From Enterenecus faecium (lineage in GTDB: Bacteria > Bacillota > Clostridia > Oscillospirales > Oscillospiraceae), in NCBI GenBank assembly GCA_018713215.1, contig DVFO01000034.1, positions 1 through 38,191 on the forward strand: DNA of 38,191 nucleotides, in the 5' to 3' direction. The translations under genes were made by a program, and so were the position numbers. Shown one piece after another: positions 1 to 6,480 of the stretch. The notes beneath the pieces are model-generated. The model made no database searches. It worked only from the letters and a program-made list of their open reading frames with translations, and had not been told where the DNA came from. Within the stretch, counting starts at the first letter, position 1. Every line of letters begins with the position of its first letter.

Positions 1-60
1 CAATGCTTCCAAATCTGTCACCACGGCTTCTTTTCGGGAATCTTTTCTCCATTGCTCCAT
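1..60 (-). CDS. N-terminal fragment of an unidentified protein (runs off the left edge)
   Basis: Only the first 20 codons are in the window. They begin at an ATG (58-60, minus strand) and read MEQWRKDSRKEAVVTDLEAL with no stop. A GGGGGTG ribosome-binding site lies a few bases upstream. A weak promoter with a palindrome across its -10 box sits further upstream at 75-114. The fragment is polar and has no signal peptide, so a cytoplasmic protein is likely. It is too short to name a family. The operator-like palindrome would suit an autoregulated transcription factor, but that is a guess. Confidence 0.5.
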   Translation of the reverse strand, partial: MEQWRKDSRKEAVVTDLEAL

Positions 61-74
61 AAAGCACACCCCCA

Positions 75-114
75 CATCTGATACCATTTTACCAGATGCG
101 GGAGCGTTTTGGAA
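75..114 (-). promoter_or_regulatory. Possible promoter with overlapping palindrome
   Basis: On the minus strand a -35-like TTCCAA (109-114) and a -10-like TAAAAT (86-91) are separated by 17 bases, upstream of the gene starting at 60. The inverted repeat CATCTG (75-80) / CAGATG (93-98) spans the -10 box, the position of a repressor operator. The -35 box is weak (three of six consensus bases), so the promoter call is tentative. Confidence 0.35.
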
Positions 115-132
115 GTTTTTCGACAGTCTGAA

Positions 133-158
133 GGGCCGAGTGCGTATGCACTCGGCCC
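133..158. terminator. Strong hairpin, probable transcription end
   Basis: Eleven-base perfect arms GGGCCGAGTGC (133-143) and GCACTCGGCCC (148-158) flank a 4-base loop. It lies 15 bases beyond the stop of the leftward P-loop gene. The bases that follow on the minus strand (TTCAGACTG) are not a T-tract, so it may end transcription poorly on its own or protect the 3' end of the mRNA. Confidence 0.5.
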
Positions 159-173
159 TCATTGTTTGATGTA

Positions 174-584
174 TTAGAAATACTTGCGCACACCCTCGCT
201 GGCGGTGGACTCGTCCTCGCTGATGGAGACAGTGTACTTGATACCGCTCTTCTGGGAGAACGCTTCCAACCAATCCAGGAACGCCTCGACATCGGCCTTG
301 TTCTCGGTGGAGACCAGCTTGTTCAAGCTGTCGATGAACACGTGGGTGATGTCGTAGTTGCTGGCGTACAGGCCGTACAGGAATCCCTTCAAGGTGTCAT
401 AGTTGGGGATATCGTAGTCGGAGGTCTCAACCAGTCGGATCTTGTAGTTAATATCAAAAGTCAGCTTGGAATCGTGGGCGATGGCAACCACGTTGCCGTG
501 CTCGGTTTCCACTGCTGTGTTGATCAGATCGATCATCTGCTTGGTCTTACCGGTACCCTTGGGGCCCATAATTACTTTGACCAT
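174..584 (-). CDS. Small P-loop ATP-binding protein
   Basis: This 136-residue protein is probably cytoplasmic. It has a Walker A motif GPKGTGKT at residues 7-14 and a Walker B-like hydrophobic strand ending in Asp (THVFIDSLNKL) near residue 95. No helicase, kinase or transporter motifs follow, so it is close to a bare nucleotide-binding core. Relatives in Clostridia are usually labelled only as ATP-binding protein, sometimes wrongly as PilT. The ATG at 584 is chosen because TAAGGAG lies 8 bases upstream; an in-frame GTG three codons earlier overlaps that site. The gene is monocistronic, with its own promoter at 636-664 and a hairpin after its stop. Function unknown. Confidence 0.8.
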   Translation of the reverse strand: MVKVIMGPKGTGKTKQMIDLINTAVETEHGNVVAIAHDSKLTFDINYKIRLVETSDYDIPNYDTLKGFLYGLYASNYDITHVFIDSLNKLVSTENKADVEAFLDWLEAFSQKSGIKYTVSISEDESTASEGVRKYF

Positions 585-635
585 AACAATCACTCCTTAT
601 TGGTTTCAAGGGGGAGTCCCCTTTTCTTGTACATC

Positions 636-664
636 ATGTTACCATCTTCCGCGGGAAATTTCAA
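636..664 (-). promoter_or_regulatory. Sigma-A-type promoter of the P-loop gene
   Basis: The minus strand reads TTGAAA (659-664), a 17-base spacer and TAACAT (636-641). The transcript would have a leader of about 45 bases containing a small GC hairpin (AAGGGG/CCCCTT near 608-624) before the ribosome-binding site. Confidence 0.6.
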
Positions 665-706
665 TAACCTTCGTGCAAGATTTCTAAAAAATTTAACAAG
701 TCAAAG

Positions 707-1501
707 TCAAAGACCCAGGGCGTGGTGGGCGGCAATCTGGCCTTCGCCCACTGCCTTGGCCAGCTGGAGGGGCTGGCCGGTGCAGTCTCCGGCGGCGTAA
801 ATCCCAGGCAGGTTGGTGGCCATAAAGGAATTGACCTTTACATAGTTGCCATCCAATTCCAGCCCCGGAGCCAGCTGAGTGGGGGCAATGGAGGCCCGCA
901 GCAGGAACACGCCCTGGCAGGGAATTTCCTCTCCCTTGGCGGTGCACACCCCGGTGACCTGGTCCTCGCCCAGGATGTGCAGACCGGGCAGACGTACCGA
1001 GGTGACCTCGCAGCCGATGGAGCGCAGGTACTCCGTCTCCTCGGCCAGGTCGGGGGCGTCGCCTGCCACCACCACCTGCTTGCCCCGGTAGAACATGCCG
1101 TCGCAGGTGGCGCAGTAGCTCACGCCCCGGCCCAGCAGCTTCTCCTCGCCGGGGAGGGGGGTGGCCCGGGCCACGCCGGGGGCCAGCACCACCGCGGTGG
1201 CCTGTTCCACCTGGTCGCCGATGGAGGCCATGACGGAGTCCCCCAGGGGCATGAGGGTGAGCACCCGGCCCTGGCGGAATTCTGCACCCATCTCACGGGC
1301 CTGGGCCAGCATATCCTCCACCAGCTGCAAACCAGTGATGTGAGCGATGCCGGGGTAATTGTCAATCTGGTGGGCCTTGCACAGGGGGCTGGCAGTGGGG
1401 TCGTTGGACACCACCAGCACGGACTTGTTGCGGGCCCGGGCGTAAATGGCGGCGGAGAGTCCGGCAGGTCCGGCTCCCACCACCAGAAGATCGTATGGCA
1501 T
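707..1501 (-). CDS. Thioredoxin-reductase-like flavoprotein lacking NADPH motifs (probable ferredoxin-dependent type)
   Basis: A cytoplasmic flavoprotein of 264 residues. The FAD-binding GAGPAGLSAA lies at 9-18, the redox pair CATC at Cys130/Cys133, and the C-terminal FAD motif GIYAAGDC at 233-240, all as in TrxB. The NADPH domain is abnormal: the usual GGGDSA-type loop is GDAPDLAEE (147-155), the HRRDxxRA motif is absent, and about 35 residues are missing after strand VTSV, so the protein is shorter than the usual 310 or so. Clostridial ferredoxin-dependent flavin thioredoxin reductases (FFTR) lack the pyridine-nucleotide motifs in the same way. I therefore infer that it takes electrons from ferredoxin and reduces thioredoxin. 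AAAGGAGG precedes the ATG, and a promoter lies at 1529-1557. No thioredoxin gene is adjacent. Confidence 0.85.
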   Translation of the reverse strand: MPYDLLVVGAGPAGLSAAIYARARNKSVLVVSNDPTASPLCKAHQIDNYPGIAHITGLQLVEDMLAQAREMGAEFRQGRVLTLMPLGDSVMASIGDQVEQATAVVLAPGVARATPLPGEEKLLGRGVSYCATCDGMFYRGKQVVVAGDAPDLAEETEYLRSIGCEVTSVRLPGLHILGEDQVTGVCTAKGEEIPCQGVFLLRASIAPTQLAPGLELDGNYVKVNSFMATNLPGIYAAGDCTGQPLQLAKAVGEGQIAAHHALGL

Positions 1502-1528
1502 AGGATGGTCCTCCTTTTGTTTTTTCTC

Positions 1529-1557
1529 AGTATACCAAGTTTTTCAGCTCCCGACAA
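1529..1557 (-). promoter_or_regulatory. Sigma-A-type promoter of the thioredoxin-reductase-like gene
   Basis: The minus strand shows TTGTCG (1552-1557), a 17-base spacer and TATACT (1529-1534). The start codon is about 28 bases downstream. It diverges from the ansA promoter at 1582-1610. Confidence 0.65.
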
Positions 1558-1581
1558 GATGGCCGGAATGGCGGGATTCCC

Positions 1582-1610
1582 TTGAAAAGGCAGCGGAAAT
1601 TCGCTATACT
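1582..1610 (+). promoter_or_regulatory. Sigma-A-type promoter of ansA
   Basis: TTGAAA (1582-1587), a 17-base spacer and TATACT (1605-1610) lie 38 bases before the ansA start codon. Confidence 0.7.
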
Positions 1611-1648
1611 TGAAATCGATATCAAGAGAGAATCCCAGGGGGATCAAC

Positions 1649-2644
1649 ATGAAACGAATTTTACTTTTGACCACGGGTGGCACCATCGCCTCCCGTATGA
1701 CGGAAGAGGGGCTGGCTCCCGGCATGGACGGGGATATGCTGGCCCACTACATGGGGGGACTGGCGGGCAGCTATGACCTGACGGTGAAGGACATTCTCCA
1801 CCTGGACTCCTCCAACATCCAGCCCGAGGAGTGGAAGCTCATCGCCTCCCATGTCTACAAGGCCCGGGAGGAGTACGACGGGGTGGTCATCTCCCACGGC
1901 ACCGACACCATGGCCTACACCGCCTCGGTGCTGTCCTACATGGTGCGCAACATCCCCATTCCCGTGGTGCTCACCGGGGCCCAGCTCCCCATTGAGCACC
2001 CCCTCACCGACGGTCTGGACAATCTGCGCACCGCCCTGGCCATGGCCGCCTCAGGGAAGCCGGGGGTATTTGTGGCCTTTGACCGGAAGGTGATTCTGGG
2101 CTGTCGGTCGGTGAAGACCCACACCACCGACTTCGCTGCCTTTGAGAGCGTGAACTGGCCCCTGGTGGGCCGGGTCAGCGGCTCGGGGCTTACCATTGAC
2201 GAGAGCGCCATTCCCCCGGTGAAGGGGCCCTGCCGCCTGCGGGACCAGCTGTGCCGGGAGGTGTTTCTCATCAAGCTCACCCCGGGACTCAACCCAGAGA
2301 TCTTCGACATGCTGCTGGATATGCACTACCGTGGTGTGGTCATCGAGGCCTTCGGTACCGGCGGACTCCACTTCATCCGCCGCAACCTCATTGAGAAGCT
2401 GCAAAAGGCCGCCCAGGCGGGCATGTCTGTGGTGGTGTGCAGCCAGTGCCTCTATGAGAGCAGCGATTTTGCCCTCTACCAGGCGGGGCAGAGGGCCCTG
2501 GCGGAGGGCGTCATCCAGGGCTATGACATGACCACCGAAGCGGCAGTCACCAAGCTGATGTGGGCCCTGGGCCAGACCGATGATCCGGACCAGGTGCGGG
2601 AATACTTCGCCCACAGCTTGGCCGGGGAGCGAAAGGAAGGGTAA
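1649..2644 (+). CDS. ansA: L-asparaginase (type I, cytoplasmic)
   Basis: Hydrolyses L-asparagine to aspartate and ammonia. The 331-residue length suits the family. The N-terminal catalytic motif TTGGTIAS (residues 8-15, nucleophile Thr12) and the second motif HGTDTM (83-88, with Thr85-Asp86) are intact, and VLTGAQLPI follows. There is no signal peptide, so the cytoplasmic type I form is likely. The ATG at 1649 is chosen because AGGGGG lies just upstream and the protein then begins at the beta-strand MKRILLL; an in-frame ATG 13 codons earlier lies immediately after the -10 box and has no ribosome-binding site. The gene is followed three bases later by an acetyltransferase gene, with which it is probably co-transcribed. 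Confidence 0.93.
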   Translation: MKRILLLTTGGTIASRMTEEGLAPGMDGDMLAHYMGGLAGSYDLTVKDILHLDSSNIQPEEWKLIASHVYKAREEYDGVVISHGTDTMAYTASVLSYMVRNIPIPVVLTGAQLPIEHPLTDGLDNLRTALAMAASGKPGVFVAFDRKVILGCRSVKTHTTDFAAFESVNWPLVGRVSGSGLTIDESAIPPVKGPCRLRDQLCREVFLIKLTPGLNPEIFDMLLDMHYRGVVIEAFGTGGLHFIRRNLIEKLQKAAQAGMSVVVCSQCLYESSDFALYQAGQRALAEGVIQGYDMTTEAAVTKLMWALGQTDDPDQVREYFAHSLAGERKEG

Positions 2645-2647
2645 AAC

Positions 2648-3241
2648 GTGAACCACAGAGAGCGGATGTTGGCGGGCCTGCCCTATCTGGCCAACCAGGA
2701 CGGGCTGCTGGAGTCCCGCATGGCGGCCCAGGAGCTGCTGCACACCTACAACAACCTGCCGCCCCAGCGGTGGGAGGAGCAGCGGGGCCTGCTGGAACAG
2801 CTGCTGGGAGGCATTGGGGAGAACTCCACCATCTTGCCGCCCCTGCGCTGCGACTACGGCAAGCACATTGTGGTGGGCCGGGACGTGTTCACCAACTACA
2901 ACCTCACCATTTTGGACGTGTGTCCGGTGACCATTGGGGACCGCACCCTCATCGGCCCCAACGTGTCCATCTACGCCGCCGGGCACCCCATCGCCCCGGA
3001 GGACCGGGCCACAGGCTGGGAGTTCGGCGCAGAGGTCCACATTGGCAAGGACGTGTGGATTGGGGGCAGCTGTGTCATCCTGGCCGGGGTCACCATTGGA
3101 GATGGGGCCGTGGTGGGAGCGGGCAGCGTGGTCACCCGGGACGTGCCACCCAATTCCATCGCCGTGGGCAACCCCGCTCGAGTGCTGCGGAAGATCACCC
3201 AGGCGGACCGAGACCACTGGAAAAAAGAGATGGAGAGATAA
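2648..3241 (+). CDS. Maltose/galactoside-type sugar O-acetyltransferase
   Basis: A 197-residue left-handed beta-helix acetyltransferase of the Maa/LacA family, which transfers acetyl from acetyl-CoA to sugar hydroxyls. The N-terminal cap (NHRERMLAGLPYLANQD) is typical of the maltose acetyltransferase domain. Hexapeptide repeats run from about residue 75 to 180, including VTIGDRTLIGPNV and VWIGGSCVILAGVTIG. The presumed catalytic His lies in YAAGHPIAPEDR, near residue 117. Translation starts at GTG with AAAGGAAGGG upstream, three bases after the ansA stop. The true substrate cannot be read from sequence. Many such enzymes are thought to detoxify free sugars. A role in glycan O-acetylation is possible given the nearby glycan locus, but nothing links them. 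Confidence 0.9.
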   Translation: MNHRERMLAGLPYLANQDGLLESRMAAQELLHTYNNLPPQRWEEQRGLLEQLLGGIGENSTILPPLRCDYGKHIVVGRDVFTNYNLTILDVCPVTIGDRTLIGPNVSIYAAGHPIAPEDRATGWEFGAEVHIGKDVWIGGSCVILAGVTIGDGAVVGAGSVVTRDVPPNSIAVGNPARVLRKITQADRDHWKKEMER

Positions 3242-3278
3242 AAAATATCCCGAGAGTACAAACTCTCGGGATATTTTT
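3241..3278. terminator. Bidirectional intrinsic terminator
   Basis: Near-perfect 17-base arms (3241-3257 and 3262-3278) form a stem with A/T ends, giving an A-tract on one side and a T-tract on the other. It separates the rightward ansA-acetyltransferase pair from the leftward regulator gene and can serve both. Confidence 0.9.
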
Positions 3279-3655
3279 TACTGCATTTTGTCCTGATGCT
3301 GGGCAATATGGTCCTTCAACGCCTGGAAGGACTCCGGGCTCAGGTCGTGCTCAATTTTGCACGCGTCCTCGGCGGCAATGTCCGGGGGGACGCCCAGCCA
3401 GGTCAGCCACTGGCTGAGGAGCTTGTGGCGCTCATAGATGGTCTCTGCAATCTCCTGTCCGGCAGGGGTGAGGACCAGGAAGCTGTTCTCATCCATGACC
3501 ACATAGCCGTTGTCCCGCAACAGGCTCATGGCGCGGCTGACACTGGGCTTGGAGAATCCCAGGTGTTGCGCCACATCAATGGAGCGCACCGGCCCTTTTT
3601 CGCTCAGAGCCAGGATGGCCTCCAGATAGTTCTCCGCAGAAGCATGGATTTCCAT
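3278..3655 (-). CDS. DtxR/MntR-family metal-dependent transcriptional regulator
   Basis: A 125-residue DNA-binding protein. A winged helix-turn-helix occupies residues 5-65 (recognition region HLGFSKPSVSRAM). The dimerisation and metal-binding part follows, with the family signature AAEDACKIEHDLS near 93-105 supplying Cys, Glu and His ligands. It lacks the C-terminal SH3-like domain, so it is nearer to the short MntR type than to full DtxR/IdeR. It probably represses metal uptake when Mn(II) or Fe(II) is bound. No transporter gene adjoins it, so its targets are elsewhere or it regulates itself. A promoter lies at 3719-3747, with an operator-like repeat (CGCCG/CGGCG, 3677-3692) in its leader. 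Confidence 0.88.
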   Translation of the reverse strand: MEIHASAENYLEAILALSEKGPVRSIDVAQHLGFSKPSVSRAMSLLRDNGYVVMDENSFLVLTPAGQEIAETIYERHKLLSQWLTWLGVPPDIAAEDACKIEHDLSPESFQALKDHIAQHQDKMQ

Positions 3656-3676
3656 TTCATTTCACCGTCTTTCCCA

Positions 3677-3692
3677 CGCCGCATGTCCGGCG
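3677..3692. promoter_or_regulatory. Operator-like inverted repeat in the regulator leader
   Basis: Inverted repeat CGCCG (3677-3681) and CGGCG (3688-3692) with a 6-base centre, between the -10 box and the start codon of the DtxR/MntR-type gene. The position suits autoregulation, but the sequence is not the AT-rich MntR box of Bacillus. Confidence 0.3.
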
Positions 3693-3718
3693 GTGATGGA
3701 TGTTACATCGTTTGGGTC

Positions 3719-3747
3719 ATTGTAGCATAATTTGGTCGCCAGGGCAA
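3719..3747 (-). promoter_or_regulatory. Sigma-A-type promoter of the DtxR/MntR-type gene
   Basis: The minus strand shows TTGCCC (3742-3747), a 17-base spacer and TACAAT (3719-3724). It lies just beyond the end of the glycan locus. Confidence 0.65.
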
Positions 3748-3755
3748 GCAGAGGG

Positions 3756-5138
3756 TTACTTTAGCTTTTCCTGGTTGATAATTCCCTTGAGAGGGGTCAT
3801 GAGCAGGATTTTCAAATCGAAGAAAATGCTCCAGTTTTCGATATAGTAAATGTCGTAGCGGATGCGGTCCACAATGGAGGTGTCTCCCCGCAGGCCGTTG
3901 ATCTGGGCCCAGCCGGTGATGCCCGGGCGTACCTGGTGCTTGACCATGTACAGGGGAATCTCGTCTTTGAACTGCTCCACAAAGTGGGGAATCTCCGGAC
4001 GGGGACCCACCAGGCTCATGTCGCCCTTGAGCACGTTGAACAGCTGGGGCAGCTCGTCAATGGACAGCTTGCGGATGAGGGCGCCGAACTTGGTCTTCCG
4101 GGGGTCTCGGTTGCGGCTCCACCCGGTGTCCTGCTGGGCGTTGACCCGCATGGACCGGAACTTGTACATGTCAAAGGGCTTGTTGTGCAATCCCACCCGC
4201 TCTTGGCGGAAGATGATGGGGCCGGGGGAGGACAGACGCACACCGATGGCGGCAAAGAGCATGATGGGCGAGGTGAGCAGAATGAGCAAGAGGGAGCCCA
4301 CGATGTCCATGGTGCGCTTGACAATGGCGTACACCAGATTGTCCAGGGGAATCCGGCGGATGTTCATCACGGGGATGCCGTTGATGTTGTCAAACTGGGG
4401 ATTGGAGGGCATGTATTCCGCATAGAAGGGGATGATAGACAGCTTGATGCCCTCTTTCTCACAGCTCTCAATGATGGTGGGGGTGAGGGAGAACTCCTGG
4501 GCGGACAGAGCCGCCACCACCTCGTCGGGCTGGTAGTCGCTGAGCACCGAGGACAGGTCGTCCAGATGGCCCAGATAGCCCAGGTCGGGGATGGTGTCCT
4601 GGGAGGCCAGGTATCCCTCCACAAAGAAGCCCAGATTGGGGTCATCGGCCAGGGCCTGGATATAGCGCTGGGCCATGGGGCCGTTGCCCAGCAACAGCAC
4701 GTGCTTTTGGTTGAAGCCCTGTTTGCGGAACTTGCGCAGACACAGCCGCAGCACCAGCCGCTTGCCGCTGAGGGCAAAGAACACCAGCACGAAGTAGAGC
4801 ACAAAGGTCAGGCGGGAGAAGTAGAACTGTTTGATGAGGAAGAGAATGGTCTGGAGCACCACGAAGTTGATGGAGCAGGCCCAGAACAGCCGACCAACCT
4901 CCCAGTGCAGGCGCTTGGTGCGTAAAGAGTCGTAGAGATTCATGGCCCCCAGGGTGATGAGAAAGATGGGGAGCATGCACAGGGTGAGGATGAGGTAATA
5001 GCGCAGGGTGATGCCCCGGTCGTCAAAGGGGAAGAGGAAGAACCGGGCCCAATAGGCGATGGGCATGCACAGGAAAATGAGGAGGGCGTCTAAAATGACA
5101 TTGATATAGTTGAGGGTGCGTTGATTTTCCTTGATCAT
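3756..5138 (-). CDS. Polyprenyl-phosphate hexose-1-phosphate transferase (glycan-initiating), copy 1
   Basis: Transfers a sugar-1-phosphate from a nucleotide sugar to undecaprenyl phosphate at the membrane, starting a lipid-linked glycan. The 460-residue length fits the WcaJ/CpsE type. Several N-terminal membrane segments fill residues 10-130. A Rossmann-like middle part follows (LLLGNGPMAQRYIQAL, near 150). The C-terminal sugar-transferase domain starts with a membrane helix (KRTMDIVGSLLLILL, near 268) and contains FRQERVGL, KFRSM and SLVGPRPE. A GGGAGG site lies 12 bases before the ATG. It is second in a leftward pair with the GT4 gene at 5156-6262, 17 bases away. The sugar it adds cannot be told from sequence. 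A second, divergent copy lies at 6481-7899. Confidence 0.92.
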   Translation of the reverse strand: MIKENQRTLNYINVILDALLIFLCMPIAYWARFFLFPFDDRGITLRYYLILTLCMLPIFLITLGAMNLYDSLRTKRLHWEVGRLFWACSINFVVLQTILFLIKQFYFSRLTFVLYFVLVFFALSGKRLVLRLCLRKFRKQGFNQKHVLLLGNGPMAQRYIQALADDPNLGFFVEGYLASQDTIPDLGYLGHLDDLSSVLSDYQPDEVVAALSAQEFSLTPTIIESCEKEGIKLSIIPFYAEYMPSNPQFDNINGIPVMNIRRIPLDNLVYAIVKRTMDIVGSLLLILLTSPIMLFAAIGVRLSSPGPIIFRQERVGLHNKPFDMYKFRSMRVNAQQDTGWSRNRDPRKTKFGALIRKLSIDELPQLFNVLKGDMSLVGPRPEIPHFVEQFKDEIPLYMVKHQVRPGITGWAQINGLRGDTSIVDRIRYDIYYIENWSIFFDLKILLMTPLKGIINQEKLK

Positions 5139-5155
5139 TGTGTGTGAATTCCTCC

Positions 5156-6262
5156 CTAGTCAAGTAGCTGCTGATACTGTCCCATCACCTGGGGCAGCAC
5201 CGTGGGCAGCAGATAAGGGGTGACCGCCTGTCGGGCGGTGGTACTCAGGGCCTGGCGCAGCTGAGGCTGTGCCAAGAGGTCCTGGATTTGTTGGGCGCAG
5301 GCCGCCGCATCCCCGTAGGGGTACAGAAGCCCCGCCTGGTTGGGAGCCAGCAAGTCGTGGTGGCCCTTCACGTCGCTGGCCACAATGGGCCGACCGTAGT
5401 ACATGGCCTCCATGAGGTTGAAGGGCAACCCTTCAATGCGGCTGGCGGATACTACCACGTCACAGGCGGCGTACCAAGTGGGCATGTCCGACACTTGGCC
5501 GGGGAACCGCACCCGGTGAGCCACCCCCAGCTGCTGGGCCAGCTGCTGGCAGGCCTCCAGCTGGCTGCCCTGGCCGGGGAGGAGCAGATACACCTGCTCC
5601 GGCAGTTGGGCCAGAGCCTCCAGGAGCACCGGCTGGCTCTTGCGGTGGGAGAACTCCCCGGCAAAGAGGAGGACGAAAGCGTCCTCGGGCAGCTCCAGGT
5701 CGTTGCGCAGCTGTGCGCCCCGCTCGGGCGGAACAGTGGGGAGCTTCTGGGGGTCAATGCCCATACCGGGGATGTACGCCACCTTCTTGCCCAGCTTATG
5801 GGCGGCGGCGTACTGGGTGTCCCACTGGTTCATGGTCAGCAGAAGGTCGGTGACCGGGGCGGTGACGGCCTCGGCGGTGCTGAGCACCAGGCGCTTAAGG
5901 GCAGAGGTGTCCTGGTCGAAGAGATAGCCGTGGCAGATGGACACCACCTTGGGGCGGTGGCGCATCCCCATCACCGCCAGGCGAACGAAGAACGAGGCCA
6001 GGGCGGTATGGCAGCTGATGAGCTGGTACCGGTTTTCCCGGATGAGGCGGCGCAGCTGCCGGGTTGCGGTGACATTTTTGGGAGAGGCCATGCTCTTCTC
6101 CAGGGGGATAGCGTATAGCTTGCGGGCATGGGGCAGCTCCATCATTGCCCCGCCGCAGGCCACATCCACTTCCCAGCCTTGCTCCGTCAGAGCCTTCAGA
6201 TAGGGAAGGTGGAAGTTTCGGATATGAGAAAACGTGGATGCCACAAAGAGAATGCGGCCCAT
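5156..6262 (-). CDS. Glycosyltransferase family 4
   Basis: A 368-residue GT-B retaining glycosyltransferase. The N-terminal acceptor domain begins MGRILFVASTFSHIRNFHLP, as in EPS and capsule GT4 enzymes. The C-terminal donor domain has the GT4 EX7E motif in EGLPFNLMEAMYYGRP near residue 280, followed by GLLYPYGD. It has no signal peptide and would act on lipid-linked sugar at the inner face of the membrane. AAGGAGG precedes the ATG. It is first in the leftward arm of the glycan locus, transcribed from 6326-6354. With the initiating transferase behind it, it probably adds the second sugar. Donor and linkage unknown. Confidence 0.9.
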   Translation of the reverse strand: MGRILFVASTFSHIRNFHLPYLKALTEQGWEVDVACGGAMMELPHARKLYAIPLEKSMASPKNVTATRQLRRLIRENRYQLISCHTALASFFVRLAVMGMRHRPKVVSICHGYLFDQDTSALKRLVLSTAEAVTAPVTDLLLTMNQWDTQYAAAHKLGKKVAYIPGMGIDPQKLPTVPPERGAQLRNDLELPEDAFVLLFAGEFSHRKSQPVLLEALAQLPEQVYLLLPGQGSQLEACQQLAQQLGVAHRVRFPGQVSDMPTWYAACDVVVSASRIEGLPFNLMEAMYYGRPIVASDVKGHHDLLAPNQAGLLYPYGDAAACAQQIQDLLAQPQLRQALSTTARQAVTPYLLPTVLPQVMGQYQQLLD

Positions 6263-6325
6263 GGGTGATACCTCCTTGTATCAAAAACCCCAGAAAATGG
6301 GGTGGTACGCGAAAATACGACGTAT

Positions 6326-6354
6326 ATTATATCACGGGTTTGGGGGATTGAAAA
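6326..6354 (-). promoter_or_regulatory. Promoter of the leftward glycan arm
   Basis: The minus strand shows a perfect TATAAT (6326-6331) and, 17 bases upstream, TTTTCA (6349-6354; four of six consensus bases). It drives the GT4 gene and the copy 1 initiating transferase. Confidence 0.6.
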
Positions 6355-6410
6355 GTCTCCGGGAAAAAATATGGAGATTCTTAAGAATTACGATAAAAAA
6401 CATTCGTCGG

Positions 6411-6439
6411 TTGTACATTGGCGGGGAATGTGGTATGAT
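6411..6439 (+). promoter_or_regulatory. Promoter of the rightward glycan operon
   Basis: TTGTAC (6411-6416), a 17-base spacer and TATGAT (6434-6439), followed by a leader of about 35 bases with GGGAGG near 6469. It diverges from the leftward promoter at 6326-6354. The 50 bases between the two promoters are AT-rich and could bind a shared regulator, but I see no clear operator. Confidence 0.65.
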
Positions 6440-6480
6440 GAAGGACACTACACCTGCGAGATACAAAGGGAGGTTCTGCT

